Origin: Clostridiaceae bacterium
GTDB lineage: Bacteria > Bacillota > Clostridia > Tissierellales > Sporanaerobacteraceae
DNA: 64,000 bases
Reading direction: 5' to 3'
NCBI GenBank assembly: GCA_019391515.1
Contig: JAHXQP010000025.1
Coordinates: 248,001-312,000 of the forward strand
Shown: piece by piece, positions 36,109 through 45,223 of the stretch
Position numbering within the stretch: position 1 is the stretch's first letter
Layout of the letters: each line of letters opens with the position of its first letter
Program-made: the position numbers and the translations under genes
Notes under the pieces: generated by a model
Told to the model about the DNA's origin: nothing
Seen by the model: the letters and a program-made list of their open reading frames with translations, nothing else
Databases searched by the model: none

Positions 36109-36609
36109 TTACGGTAACCACCATCTACTTAATTCGTAATGAGGCATATCTTGGTATCCGTCGAAATAATAGCCTGGAGTAAGACCAACCTCTTTACCGA
36201 TTTCTGCACACTTTCTAAAAAACTCCAAATCCCCATATGGATCATCAGTATTATCTTTACAGATATCAAATGCATGCCTCTTGATATGTTTACTATTTTT
36301 AGTCCACGTGACTATTGAACCAGGTGTAGTTCTACCTTGTTCATATAGCATATCTTGTCGAGCTTGGGTTCTATAGGTTTCTGTAATTCTCACAGAAAGC
36401 CCATTTTCTTTACACTTTTCTAAAAATTCAAGAGCCAATTCCCTAGTCTTTGGACTAAGTTCATCTAAATCTGTAATTATTTCAGTGTGAGATTCGTCTA
36501 TATATCCATAATTTCCTCTATCAAATAAGAAAGCATAAAGACCAATCCTTGGAAAGATTATAAATATTAAAAATAAAAATATTATAAATAATATTATACT
36601 TTTTTTCAT
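36109..36609 (-). CDS. membrane-anchored M15C peptidoglycan peptidase
   Basis: The 166-aa protein begins with one membrane helix (SIILFIIFLFLIFIIF), then an extracellular M15C fold: RITETYRTQARQDMLYEQGRTTPGSIVTWTK, zinc ligands in SKHIKRHAFDICKD and catalytic Glu with third His in MPHYELSRWW. Relatives (phage L-alanyl-D-glutamate endopeptidases, VanY-like enzymes) cut peptidoglycan stem peptides. It lies 8 bp after the FtsX-like permease gene and shares its operon, so the transporter may control it as FtsEX controls cell-wall hydrolases. That link is inference. Confidence 0.88.
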   Translation of the reverse strand: MKKSIILFIIFLFLIFIIFPRIGLYAFLFDRGNYGYIDESHTEIITDLDELSPKTRELALEFLEKCKENGLSVRITETYRTQARQDMLYEQGRTTPGSIVTWTKNSKHIKRHAFDICKDNTDDPYGDLEFFRKCAEIGKEVGLTPGYYFDGYQDMPHYELSRWWLP

Positions 36610-36617
36610 ATTTTCAC

Positions 36618-39149
36618 CTACATAATTCTACTATTTATAGTCAATTCGATATCTTTTAAACTCTTAAGATAATTTCTTCTAAAGATTATATATATCAAGA
36701 GTAAATATAATAACCAAATATAAATTTTCATATTTAATAATATGTCAAAAATTTTGAAAGAATCATAAGCTGTACTACCAATATAACTAGATATCAAGAG
36801 AAAGACAATACTTATAATTACTATAAATATCATATTATAATTAACTTCTCTAGTTATTAGTTTTTTCAATGTTTTTTTATCTATCCCAATTATTTGCAAT
36901 AAAACAAATTCTTGTTTTCTCGATTCTCTCATACTGTTAGTTGCACTATAAGAGCTGGATATTCCAACTATTGCAATAAATCCAGTGACTATGAAGATTA
37001 ATGAATATAATAATTTATTAGAATTTGACTCAAAAGCATATAAATTTTCTCTATTGAAAAATTCTAGATCTCTAATATTAAGATACTCTTTCGTTTTGTT
37101 TTTAATTTCCTCTAATCTTGTATCTTCAGATAATTTCAAATAGAGAGTCTCTTCATTAAATACATCTGCTGCTGTATCTAATTTATTTAAAGTCGAAATA
37201 AAATTGTTCATTGGCATTATGGCAATTAGAGAGTTCCTAGATTGTAAAACTTTTAATATATTGGGATCCCTTGAATAACCTAAAACTGCCAAATCAAAAC
37301 CTTGTGATTTTTCTTCAAACGACGATGCATTCACATTTAATCTAAGTTCTTTTATATTTTCATCAATAGCATTTGTATATTTTAATTTGCTATAAGGCTC
37401 TGTAGAATCAATTGGAATTGTATTTACTACTATACATTCATTCCCCTTACTAAAATCCTCCAATTTTAAATCAAACTTTTCAATAATCTCCTCAAATTTA
37501 TTACTTTCAATTCCTATTAAATCTATACCTAATTCTTCATATTTAGAATTCTCTACATATTTCGGATACAATTCACGTAAGTAGTTTTGATCTAAAATTT
37601 CTTCATAATCATTACTCAATTCTATATAAAATTCATGTTTTCTATAGCTAATATATTCTTCTTCAAAGTTATTAGTCAATTCTGAGATTAAATTCTTAGG
37701 TATACCTTGCGGATTTAAATAACTAATTTTGTAATTGTAATAAGATAATTCATCAGGTGTATTGTATTTTAATTCTAGATCTAAACCAGAAGAAAGTGCT
37801 AATACTACACCAAGAAGTAACAATGATATTGATATTGCCAATATTGATATCAAAGTCTTTTTTTTGTCTTTCTTGACATTAATTTTTGATAAATCTCCAA
37901 CAAAATTATTTCCTCTAAGTTTATAAGCTTTTCTAGAAGTTTTGTTATCACTTCGATACAATTTCATAGAATCTACTGGATTTAAATTAGAAAGTTTAAA
38001 TACAGGTGATAATGATGCAATTAATAAAATTAATATGCTTATTACTAAGATTAATAAAATTAACAGTGGACTAATTATGAATTTTAGATCTTCAATGTTT
38101 TCAAAAGACATATTCATCTGAGACAAAACATAATATTTATTGAGAATTTTTATAATAAAAAAGTCTAGTACCATTCCTGCAGTAATCCCTAAAAGTATGG
38201 GTTTAATAGCGATTTTAATTAACCTTTTTATTGTTAGCTTCACAATATCAATTTTTTTAGCTCCAACACTTAGAAACAATCCATATTCTCTTATATGAGA
38301 TTTTTCCCAAACCGAAAAGATGTTTTTAATTATGATTACAAAGAATCCTCCAATTAGTATTAATCCTATCATAAATATTTTTGGATATCTTTCGCTACTC
38401 ATTCCTACAGATATATCATCTGAATTTACAAAGTGGCTACTAAGATATGGAAAATTATAACCAACATCTCCCTTATTTAGTGCTTTTTCATAATCAAGTC
38501 CTAATATCTTATATAATTTAGGTGTCTCTTTATAAGTATCTCTTATATTTTTATACCAAATCATTACTCCATCACCATTATTTTTTAAGGTATTAGAAGC
38601 CGTATATACATAGATTGGAATTTCTTTTTCCCAACTTCTTGTATTATCATCTATTAATCCCGTTATTTTATAATCATGTCTAGTACTATTTTTATCAGTT
38701 GTATTTAAATAGTCTCCAATTTTAAGATTTAAATCCTTAGCTGTCATTTTAGGAATTAAAATTTCTTTTTCTTTACTTGGCAATTCTCCTTCTGATAGGA
38801 CTACATTCATGGTATTAATATAATTTTTATCTCCTAAACATATATTAAAAGAAAATTTATTATTAAACCCTTTTTCAATACCATTTTTCCTTAAATAACC
38901 TAATTTTTTAATATTTACATTGCTTTCTAAAATATCAACTTTTTCACTGTCTAAATCTACTAGTATTGTTGTATGAAAATCTCCTGCTCTCTTTTCTGAC
39001 CTTTCTTGACTATTCCTTACAATAGTACCAAATAATAATATAAATAATGAGAAAGCTATTACAGCTAAAAATATTGTAATTTGCAGTGTTTTTAATCTTT
39101 TATTCTCTCTATTCAAAGAATTTTTAGTATATATATCATAGAGTTTCAT
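36618..39149 (-). CDS. 843-aa FtsX-type ABC permease
   Basis: It has one N-terminal membrane helix (about 25-43), a large extracellular domain (about 60-255), three helices (about 260-395), another helix near 435, a second extracellular domain (about 460-690) and three more helices. Both halves carry FtsX-type loops (LFLSVGAKKIDIVKLTIKRL and VLLQIIGIDKKTLKKLITREVN). This is the layout of MacB/LolE-like double-FtsX permeases, larger than BceB (about 650 aa). It overlaps the ATPase gene by 4 bp. The role may be peptide expulsion or signalling to the adjacent peptidase. Confidence 0.9.
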   Translation of the reverse strand: MKLYDIYTKNSLNRENKRLKTLQITIFLAVIAFSLFILLFGTIVRNSQERSEKRAGDFHTTILVDLDSEKVDILESNVNIKKLGYLRKNGIEKGFNNKFSFNICLGDKNYINTMNVVLSEGELPSKEKEILIPKMTAKDLNLKIGDYLNTTDKNSTRHDYKITGLIDDNTRSWEKEIPIYVYTASNTLKNNGDGVMIWYKNIRDTYKETPKLYKILGLDYEKALNKGDVGYNFPYLSSHFVNSDDISVGMSSERYPKIFMIGLILIGGFFVIIIKNIFSVWEKSHIREYGLFLSVGAKKIDIVKLTIKRLIKIAIKPILLGITAGMVLDFFIIKILNKYYVLSQMNMSFENIEDLKFIISPLLILLILVISILILLIASLSPVFKLSNLNPVDSMKLYRSDNKTSRKAYKLRGNNFVGDLSKINVKKDKKKTLISILAISISLLLLGVVLALSSGLDLELKYNTPDELSYYNYKISYLNPQGIPKNLISELTNNFEEEYISYRKHEFYIELSNDYEEILDQNYLRELYPKYVENSKYEELGIDLIGIESNKFEEIIEKFDLKLEDFSKGNECIVVNTIPIDSTEPYSKLKYTNAIDENIKELRLNVNASSFEEKSQGFDLAVLGYSRDPNILKVLQSRNSLIAIMPMNNFISTLNKLDTAADVFNEETLYLKLSEDTRLEEIKNKTKEYLNIRDLEFFNRENLYAFESNSNKLLYSLIFIVTGFIAIVGISSSYSATNSMRESRKQEFVLLQIIGIDKKTLKKLITREVNYNMIFIVIISIVFLLISSYIGSTAYDSFKIFDILLNMKIYIWLLYLLLIYIIFRRNYLKSLKDIELTINSRIM

Positions 39150-39826
39150 CTTAAACTCACATCCCTAATAATACTTCCGTCTTCTATTTGAATCATTCTA
39201 TCAGTCTTGTTAACTATTTCTTCATCATGACTTACTATTAGCATAGTTTGATTAAAAGCTACGTTTGAATATTTTAATAGTTCGAATATTTTATTTCTGT
39301 TTTCTCTGTCTAGGTTCCCTGTCGGCTCATCTAGTAAAACAATAGAAGGCTTATTAATTAAAGCTCTTGCAATAGCTACTCTCTGTTGTTCTCCTCCTGA
39401 TAATTCTTCAGGGAAACTGTTTAATCTTTCTTTTAAATCGATTATATCCATGATTTTTCCATACAATTCTATATCTGGCTCTTTGTCATCCATTAATAAA
39501 GGAAGTAAAATATTTTGTTCTACAGTTAAATTAGACATAAGATTATAAAATTGATAAACTATACCTATTCTTCTACGTCTGTATATCGCAAGTTTTGATT
39601 GATTAAGATTATCAGTTCTCTCATTTTCCATATAGACTTCTCCCTTTGAAGGTTTATCTAAGCCTCCTATAAGATTTAATAGGGTACTTTTACCACTTCC
39701 ACTAGGCCCCAATATTCCTATAAATTCTCCTCGATTTATAGAAATATTTATATCATGAAGTACTGTCTTTATTCCATTTCCATCTTTATAGTTTTTTGTT
39801 AAATTTACAGTTCTTAATATTTCCAT
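39146..39826 (-). CDS. ABC ATPase partner of the FtsX-type permease
   Basis: The 226-aa ATPase is of the MacB/LolD/BceA class. It has Walker A GPSGSGKST, the VYQFYNLMSNLTVEQN Q-loop, signature LSGGEQQR, Walker B IVLLDEPTGNLD and H-loop LIVSHDEEI. ATTGAGGTGATGGT precedes ATG 39826. It shares a 4-bp overlap with its permease gene and is the first gene of the unit controlled by the neighbouring two-component system. Confidence 0.94.
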   Translation of the reverse strand: MEILRTVNLTKNYKDGNGIKTVLHDINISINRGEFIGILGPSGSGKSTLLNLIGGLDKPSKGEVYMENERTDNLNQSKLAIYRRRRIGIVYQFYNLMSNLTVEQNILLPLLMDDKEPDIELYGKIMDIIDLKERLNSFPEELSGGEQQRVAIARALINKPSIVLLDEPTGNLDRENRNKIFELLKYSNVAFNQTMLIVSHDEEIVNKTDRMIQIEDGSIIRDVSLR

Positions 39827-39835
39827 ACCATCACC

Positions 39836-40024
39836 TCAATTAAAGTATATATAACGAATCTTACATCTAAGTGACAGAATATAAATAAGTCGGCTCCGTT
39901 AACTAAATCAAAAATTTAGACTTGGCGACATCTGACCTACCTATGATTCATTATCGTTTCATTGGGTTAGGTCATAAAAACAAGCTAGAAAAACAATGAA
40001 TAAAGATACATTCTTTTCTAGCTT
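39836..40024 (-). promoter_or_regulatory. kinase terminator and structured leader before the ABC operon
   Basis: A perfect 11-bp stem (AAGCTAGAAAA 39982-39992 with TTTTCTAGCTT 40014-40024), with TTTTT on the minus strand, terminates the kinase gene. The following 140 bp contain a second inverted repeat (AACTAAAT and ATTTAGACTT around 39900-39922) and GC-rich CGGCTCCG/GGCGAC patches unlike the surroundings. The ABC promoter must lie here; a TATACT is seen near 39845-39852. The regulator's binding site is probably within it. Confidence 0.6.
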
Positions 40025-41062
40025 TTAATAAAATTTAATTATGAACTTTCCTCCACTGTCATTCTCAGCGGAGATTGTCGCATTATGTTTTTCTAATATA
40101 TTTTTTGAAAGATTGAGCCCTATACCTACTCCAGTTGTACTATTTTTTGATTTATAAAATCTTTGAAATAATTTATTTAGATCCTCTTTTGAAAATCCTT
40201 CTCCGTCATCTTTGATTATGATTTCTGAATAAACATTGGTTTTTCTAGTCATAATCTGAATTTGAAATTTCCCATATTCAATACTATTTTTAATAATATT
40301 TATTAAGGCTTCCACAATCCAATAAAAATCTCCAATTATTGTGAAATCTTCTCCTTCTACTGTAATTTCTATAGAGTTTTCTTGTATTTGAGTTTCTAAA
40401 CTTTCTATACTGGCATTAATTGCTTCCATAATAGAAAATTCTTCAGACTTGATTTCTATTTGATTTACATCCAGTCTTGCAAGAGTCAGCATTGAAGATA
40501 TTAGATAATTTATTTTAGAAAGCTCATGGTCAATTTTATTAAGATAATTTTTATCTTTATTTTCTTTATATAGCTCAATAAGTATTTCTATAGATGTTAA
40601 AGGTGTTTTTAGTTGATGGGATATATCTTCTAAATTTTCTTTAAGTTTTAACTTATCTTTTATAGCTAGTTCTCTACCTTCTCTCAATTCTAAAACTAAT
40701 TTATATAGATCATCATATAATACTCCAAGACTATTTACTTCATCTATGGATATGGAATAATCACCTTTGTATAAGGATTCTAATTTTGATTTTATCATTT
40801 CTATATATTTTAAGAAAGTTTTTTCCCTTTGATTATAAATATAAGTAAAAACAGAAGATGTAATAATGCTAAATAAAACTATTAACATTATTACAAGAAA
40901 TTTATTCTCATAGATGACCATAGAGCCATTATATCCATAAACCTCCAATTTAATTAAATTAGAAACTTCTCTATAATATATTCCATCAATAACTTTATAT
41001 AAGAAAAAGAATAATATTAAGCTTATAAGAAATATAATTATAAATATTTTCTTCTTTTTCAT
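40025..41062 (-). CDS. sensor histidine kinase, short-loop (intramembrane-sensing) type
   Basis: The 345-aa kinase has two membrane helices (about 5-22 and 54-72) separated by only about 30 residues, as in BceS-like kinases that sense through their ABC partner rather than by an external domain. The phospho-His is in EDISHQLKTPLTSIE, the N-box in NIIKNSIEYG, then DDGEGF and GVGIGLNLSK. The response regulator gene is 20 bp upstream. A terminator separates it from the ABC genes that it probably controls. Confidence 0.92.
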   Translation of the reverse strand: MKKKKIFIIIFLISLILFFFLYKVIDGIYYREVSNLIKLEVYGYNGSMVIYENKFLVIMLIVLFSIITSSVFTYIYNQREKTFLKYIEMIKSKLESLYKGDYSISIDEVNSLGVLYDDLYKLVLELREGRELAIKDKLKLKENLEDISHQLKTPLTSIEILIELYKENKDKNYLNKIDHELSKINYLISSMLTLARLDVNQIEIKSEEFSIMEAINASIESLETQIQENSIEITVEGEDFTIIGDFYWIVEALINIIKNSIEYGKFQIQIMTRKTNVYSEIIIKDDGEGFSKEDLNKLFQRFYKSKNSTTGVGIGLNLSKNILEKHNATISAENDSGGKFIIKFY

Positions 41063-41082
41063 TTTTATTCTCCTAAATCTCT

Positions 41083-41748
41083 TTATAGTTCAAATTTATA
41101 TCCTAAACCTCTTATAGTTTTAATCTTTTCACCATAGATTTCAAGTTTTTCTCTCAATCTTTTAATAGTGACTGATAAGGTATTGTCATCAACAAATTCT
41201 CCATAATTATCCCAGGTAATTTCCATAAGAAAATTTCTAGTCAAAGTTTTCCCAATATTTTTCATAAAGGTTTCTAATAGTAAATATTCCTTAGGTCTTA
41301 GTTCCACTTCTTTATCACCTATGTAGAGTGTAGTTCCCTCTGTATCTAAAACCATTTTATCATAATAAATAAATCTACTATTTTCATTTTTATATCTTCT
41401 TAAAACAGTTTCTATTCTTGCCTTTAAAATACTTAGTTTAAAAGGTTTTGTAATATAGTCATCTCCTCCAATTTTTAGACCATTAATTATATCTTCTTCT
41501 TCGTCTCTAACTGTAAGGAAAATTATCGGTTTTTTTATTTTTTTTATTTCTGGGACAATATCAAAGGCATTTCCATCTGGAAGATTGATATCTAATAAAA
41601 ATATATCCATATCATCAACAAATTTATTATAAAATTCTTCGATTGTAGTGATTTCTTCAACCATATAATTATTTTCTTCTAAATACTCCTTAATTCCTTC
41701 TCTTATTATTTTGTTGTCTTCTAATACTAAAATTTTAGATTTTTCCAT
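41083..41748 (-). CDS. OmpR-family response regulator of the ABC/peptidase module
   Basis: About 222 aa with receiver (LVLEDNKIIREGI, phospho-Asp in DIFLLDINLPDG, T in FLTVRDEEED, Lys in DDYITKPF) and a winged-helix domain (VELRPKEYLLLETFM, VDDNTLSVTIKRLREKLE, IKTIRGLGYKFEL). ATG 41748 after AAGGGGATAG is preferred; a longer frame from 41817 runs into remnant DNA-methyltransferase sequence. It probably activates the ABC operon at 39826. Confidence 0.92.
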   Translation of the reverse strand: MEKSKILVLEDNKIIREGIKEYLEENNYMVEEITTIEEFYNKFVDDMDIFLLDINLPDGNAFDIVPEIKKIKKPIIFLTVRDEEEDIINGLKIGGDDYITKPFKLSILKARIETVLRRYKNENSRFIYYDKMVLDTEGTTLYIGDKEVELRPKEYLLLETFMKNIGKTLTRNFLMEITWDNYGEFVDDNTLSVTIKRLREKLEIYGEKIKTIRGLGYKFEL

Positions 41749-41752
41749 ACAA

Positions 41753-41999
41753 CTATCCCCTTGTAATTTCATCAATACTAGCAATTTCACAAAAATAAGA
41801 CACATAATAATATGCATATGGATTTAATTCTACTCCATAGCATTCTAAATTAACCTTGCATTTTCTGATAAAATAGTTCCAGAACCTAAAAATGGATCTA
41901 AAATTTTATAATTATGTTTTACATATTCTTTTAAAAGTACTTCTATAATTTGTGGTGAAGATTTACCGTTCTAAGCAAAATTATTAACTCTTTTTTCAA
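41753..41999 (-). pseudogene. fragment of a DNA methyltransferase
   Basis: Read on the minus strand, KRVNNFA-stop-NGKSSPQIIEVLLKEYVKH is followed by the SAM-binding motif ILDPFLGSGTILSENAR, then after a frameshift LECYGVELNPYAYYYVSYF and a stop at 41753. These are motif I and II regions of an N6-adenine or N4-cytosine methyltransferase. Two lesions and missing ends make it a clear remnant. It ends directly at the ribosome site of the response-regulator gene. Confidence 0.8.
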
Positions 42000-42027
42000 T
42001 ATACACATTATATCATATAGATCGCTA

Positions 42028-42165
42028 TGGTCTATATCATTAAATATAAAAGTGGAAGTTTGAAATATTGCCTCCTAAATCTAATATAGCAACATCTTCT
42101 GGTTTTATTTTAAAATAATCTATTCCTGAAGGACTTATAGCCATAAGTTGTTATTCCCTCTTATA
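42028..42165 (-). pseudogene. deleted second copy of the Cys/Met lyase-aldolase locus
   Basis: 42028-42070 is nearly identical to 14520-14562 (lyase N-terminal codons). 42071-42165 is nearly identical to 15117-15206 (aldolase codons ISPSGIDYFKIKPEDV). The roughly 550 bp between them in the intact locus are missing, so a paralogous copy was inserted and then collapsed. The flanks, 42000-42027 and 42166-42228, show nothing recognisable. Confidence 0.85.
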
Positions 42166-42228
42166 AGTCTAGACAACTCTTATGAGGTAGTACCATCAAT
42201 TTGTCTTTACTACTAAGTTTGCTGAAAT

Positions 42229-42330
42229 AAAAAAAGGCCCTAGTTTCCTAAGACCTAATTTTTTATCAACATTACTCCCTCAATAAGATAGTGGATTGTG
42301 ACTTTGTCCTAGGAGCGTTACAATCCTAGG
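42229..42330 (-). terminator. two hairpins after the BCCT transporter gene
   Basis: CCTAGGA/TCCTAGG (42308-42314 with 42324-42330) lies 14 bp past the BCCT stop. Next, AGGTCTTAG/CTAGGGCCT (42235-42256) is followed by TTTTTTT on the minus strand, a good rho-independent terminator. Confidence 0.82.
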
Positions 42331-42343
42331 AACCTTATTTATT

Positions 42344-43834
42344 TTATATCTCTTCTTTTAAAGCTTTCATTAAAGATACTATTGCTATTAACATTATAAA
42401 TATAAATGGAAATGCTGCTGCTACTGAAGCAGTTTGTAATGCTTCAAGGCCTCCTGCAAGTAACAGGGAAGTTGCTAATAAAGCCTGAACTACTCCCCAA
42501 ATAAATTGTTTCTTGGCTGTAGGATTTAAATCTCCTTGAGAAGATAACATTCCTAGTACAAATGTAGCTGAGTTTGCAGAAGTAATAAAGAACGTTCCTA
42601 ATAATACTACCGTAATTAAAGATAATACTGTACTTAATGGATAGTTATTAAATACTTGGAACAAAGCTGTAGATGGATTATTTGCTGCTACTGCTAATCC
42701 TTCTATTCCAATCTTATCAGCTAAATTTATACCCATTGAACCAAATGCTGAAAACCAAACAATTGAAACTACAGCAGGAGCAAGGATAACTCCTCCTATA
42801 AATTCTCTAATTGTTCTACCCTTTGAAATACGTGCTATAAATGTGCCTACAAATGGAGCCCATGCTATCCACCATGCCCAGTAAAATATTGTCCAAGCCT
42901 TTGTCCAACTATTATCACCAAATGCTTCAACATGAAGACTATCTCTTATAAAACTATTGAGATATTGACCTAAACCATTAGTAAAAGAATTTATTATCTT
43001 TAGTGTAGGCCCAAGTATTATAGTAAATGCAAGAAGACTAAATGCCAATACTAAATTTATGTCCCCTAATATTTTTATACCTTTATCTATACCCCTAACT
43101 GCTGTCCATATATATAGGATAGTAATTACTAAAATTATACCTATTTGGACTAACTTGGTTTCTGGTATATTAAATAAATAATTTAATCCACTATTGATTT
43201 GTAAAGTTCCAAGACCAAGAGATGTGGCTACCCCTGCTACTGTTGCAAATACTGCAAGTACATCTATTAATTTCCCTATAGGTCCATTAACTCTTTCTTC
43301 ACCAAGTAATGGTATGAAAATACTACTAATTAAGCCTGGTTTATCTTTTCTAAATTGAAAATATGCTAGAGCAAGACCTATAATACTATAATTAGCCCAG
43401 GGATGGAATCCCCAATGCATAAATGATGATTTCATAGCAAAATTTGCAGCTTCCAAAGTTCCAGCTTCAATTCCTGGAGCAGGACTTACAAAATGTGATA
43501 TTGGTTCAGCTACACCCCAAAATACAAGACCAATACCCATTCCAGCTCCAAATAACATTCCAAACCAAGATGTTGTACTATATTCTGGTTTCGAATCATC
43601 TGGTCCTAATCTAATATTCCCATATTTAGTAAATGCTAGTATAATGGCAAATATAACAAAGATAAACATGGATATTAAATAAAACCATCCAAAATTAGTT
43701 GTTAGGAAGTTAAGTAATGAGTTGGCAAAGTTTGAAAAATTCTCCTGTGCAACTATCCCCCATAAAACTATAGCTATAGATAATGCAAGGGATATATAAA
43801 AAACCGTGTTATCTTTTTGCTTCATTTTATTCAT
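42344..43834 (-). CDS. BCCT-family glycine betaine transporter
   Basis: About 496 aa with 12 membrane helices. It has the BCCT core: FGAGMGIGLVFWGVAEPISHF, MHWGFHPWANYSIIGLALAYFQFRK, and the aromatic substrate box FYWAWWIAWAPFVGTFIARISKGRTIREF. Na+ or H+ drives import of betaine or related trimethylammonium compounds. ATG 43834 follows GGGAGGAG by 6 bp. It is the third gene after grdI and grdH, so it most likely brings in betaine for reduction rather than only for osmoprotection. Confidence 0.93.
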   Translation of the reverse strand: MNKMKQKDNTVFYISLALSIAIVLWGIVAQENFSNFANSLLNFLTTNFGWFYLISMFIFVIFAIILAFTKYGNIRLGPDDSKPEYSTTSWFGMLFGAGMGIGLVFWGVAEPISHFVSPAPGIEAGTLEAANFAMKSSFMHWGFHPWANYSIIGLALAYFQFRKDKPGLISSIFIPLLGEERVNGPIGKLIDVLAVFATVAGVATSLGLGTLQINSGLNYLFNIPETKLVQIGIILVITILYIWTAVRGIDKGIKILGDINLVLAFSLLAFTIILGPTLKIINSFTNGLGQYLNSFIRDSLHVEAFGDNSWTKAWTIFYWAWWIAWAPFVGTFIARISKGRTIREFIGGVILAPAVVSIVWFSAFGSMGINLADKIGIEGLAVAANNPSTALFQVFNNYPLSTVLSLITVVLLGTFFITSANSATFVLGMLSSQGDLNPTAKKQFIWGVVQALLATSLLLAGGLEALQTASVAAAFPFIFIMLIAIVSLMKALKEEI

Positions 43835-43901
43835 TATAACTCCTCCCATTTAGAATAATTAGAGGTGAATCTAGGGGTGTATGTACACCCCTGTTATTTA
43901 T

Positions 43902-45212
43902 TTAAATTTTTACCTTAAATACAGTTTGTTCTTTGACATCTTCAGTTAAAGCATCTAAAGCTACTCCAACCCTGTGATATCTAAGTTTCCATTGCTGCTC
44001 TTTAGATGTATCAGGATCCCCTAATGGATATGGAATAGATATTGTAGGTACTATCTTATTTGATCCTACTGTTGTTGCTACAGGTATTAAATTACACATT
44101 TGAACTACTGGAATTCCTGCTCTTTCAATCTCTTTTACCATTGTTGCACCGCAACGTGTACAAGTACCTCAGGTAGAAGTCATAATAACTCCATCTACAT
44201 TATCTTCTCTTAATTTTCCAACCATTTCCTTACCCATTCTAGCAGCTTCAGCTTGAGTAGTTCCAGTTCCTACCGTACTATAGAAATAGTCATGAAGTTT
44301 ACCTATTTTTCCTTCTTTTAGATATGCCTTCATTGCATCTATTGGCATTATAATATTTGGATCTGCATCTGCTGCTGCAGGGTCAAAACCAGCATGAATA
44401 GTTTTATATACTCCTGATTCTAATCTATCAATTTTTGATATATCATATCTACCCCAACGTGTTGCAGAAGCTGATTGAATTCTATCTGGATTATCTACTG
44501 GAACTATTCCACCAGTTGTTACCATTGCAATATTTGCTTTAGATAAATCCTTTATTGGTGGCGCTATAGGAACTCTATCCTGTTTTGGTATTGGAAGTTC
44601 TGTTTCAAAAGGCTGGTCATTCAATTTTTTAACCAACATCTCCACGCCTCTTTCTGCAGCAGTCTTGCCTGACTTTAACCACATTTCGGCTCTAATTCCT
44701 CTTGGGAAAAATCCTTCCTCATCAGCCGGACCTGTTTTTTCGCCTTTTAATATTTTATTTGCGAAATTAGCCATTGTTTTTACATCTTCTCTCATCTTCG
44801 CTGCTGATTTTCCACCTTCAAAAATATAAATGCCTTTCTTAAACATCTCTACTCCAGGATTTTCTACGTTCATAGATGTGATAGCTGGAACATTAAATCT
44901 TTCTTTAACTGCCTTACAAATAGTTCCACACGCTACTCCATACCTACCTGCTTGGAATGCTGGACCAGCAACAAATATATCAAACTCTTTATCTTCTAAA
45001 AATCCTAATATAGTATTAACTGCTTCATCTGTATTAGAACCCATAAAGTTATCTCCACAAATAATAGTATGAGTAACTTCAGCTTCAAGTATACTATTTA
45101 AAGCAATGGCAGGCCCAACTAACCCTTCTCTAATCTCTGGCTTATAATCCGCCTTTTCTTCTCCACCGATACCTGCAAAGAATTGATTTATATAATGAAT
45201 TGCTTTTTTCAT
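43902..45212 (-). CDS. grdH: betaine reductase component B, selenoprotein subunit (read through TGA)
   Basis: The 436-aa GrdB/GrdH-family subunit has an in-frame TGA at 44171-44169 (codon 348) that must be read as selenocysteine. It gives MTST-U-GTCTRCGATM, the family's UxxCxxC active site; frame and similarity continue on both sides. With GrdI it binds betaine and, with selenoprotein GrdA and GrdCD, makes acetyl phosphate. A short stem-loop follows the TGA. It lies 11 bp after grdI and shares an operon with a betaine transporter, which argues for GrdH over the glycine or sarcosine forms. Confidence 0.95.
44143..44171 (-). promoter_or_regulatory. Sec codon and SECIS-like stem-loop in grdH
   Basis: After TGA (44171-44169), 13 nt lead to a GTTGC-GGT-GCAAC hairpin (44155-44143), the position where bacterial SECIS elements bind SelB. 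The stem is short but can extend with flanking pairs. Confidence 0.7.
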
Positions 45213-45223
45213 TTCTCCACCTC

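Noticed and set aside
41749-41817. Longer N-terminus of the 41.7 kb response regulator
   Set aside because: The sequence belongs to a methyltransferase remnant, and a good ribosome site lies before ATG 41748.
44169-44171. TGA splitting grdH into two genes or a pseudogene
   Set aside because: The family active site places selenocysteine here, homology is continuous, and a stem-loop follows.
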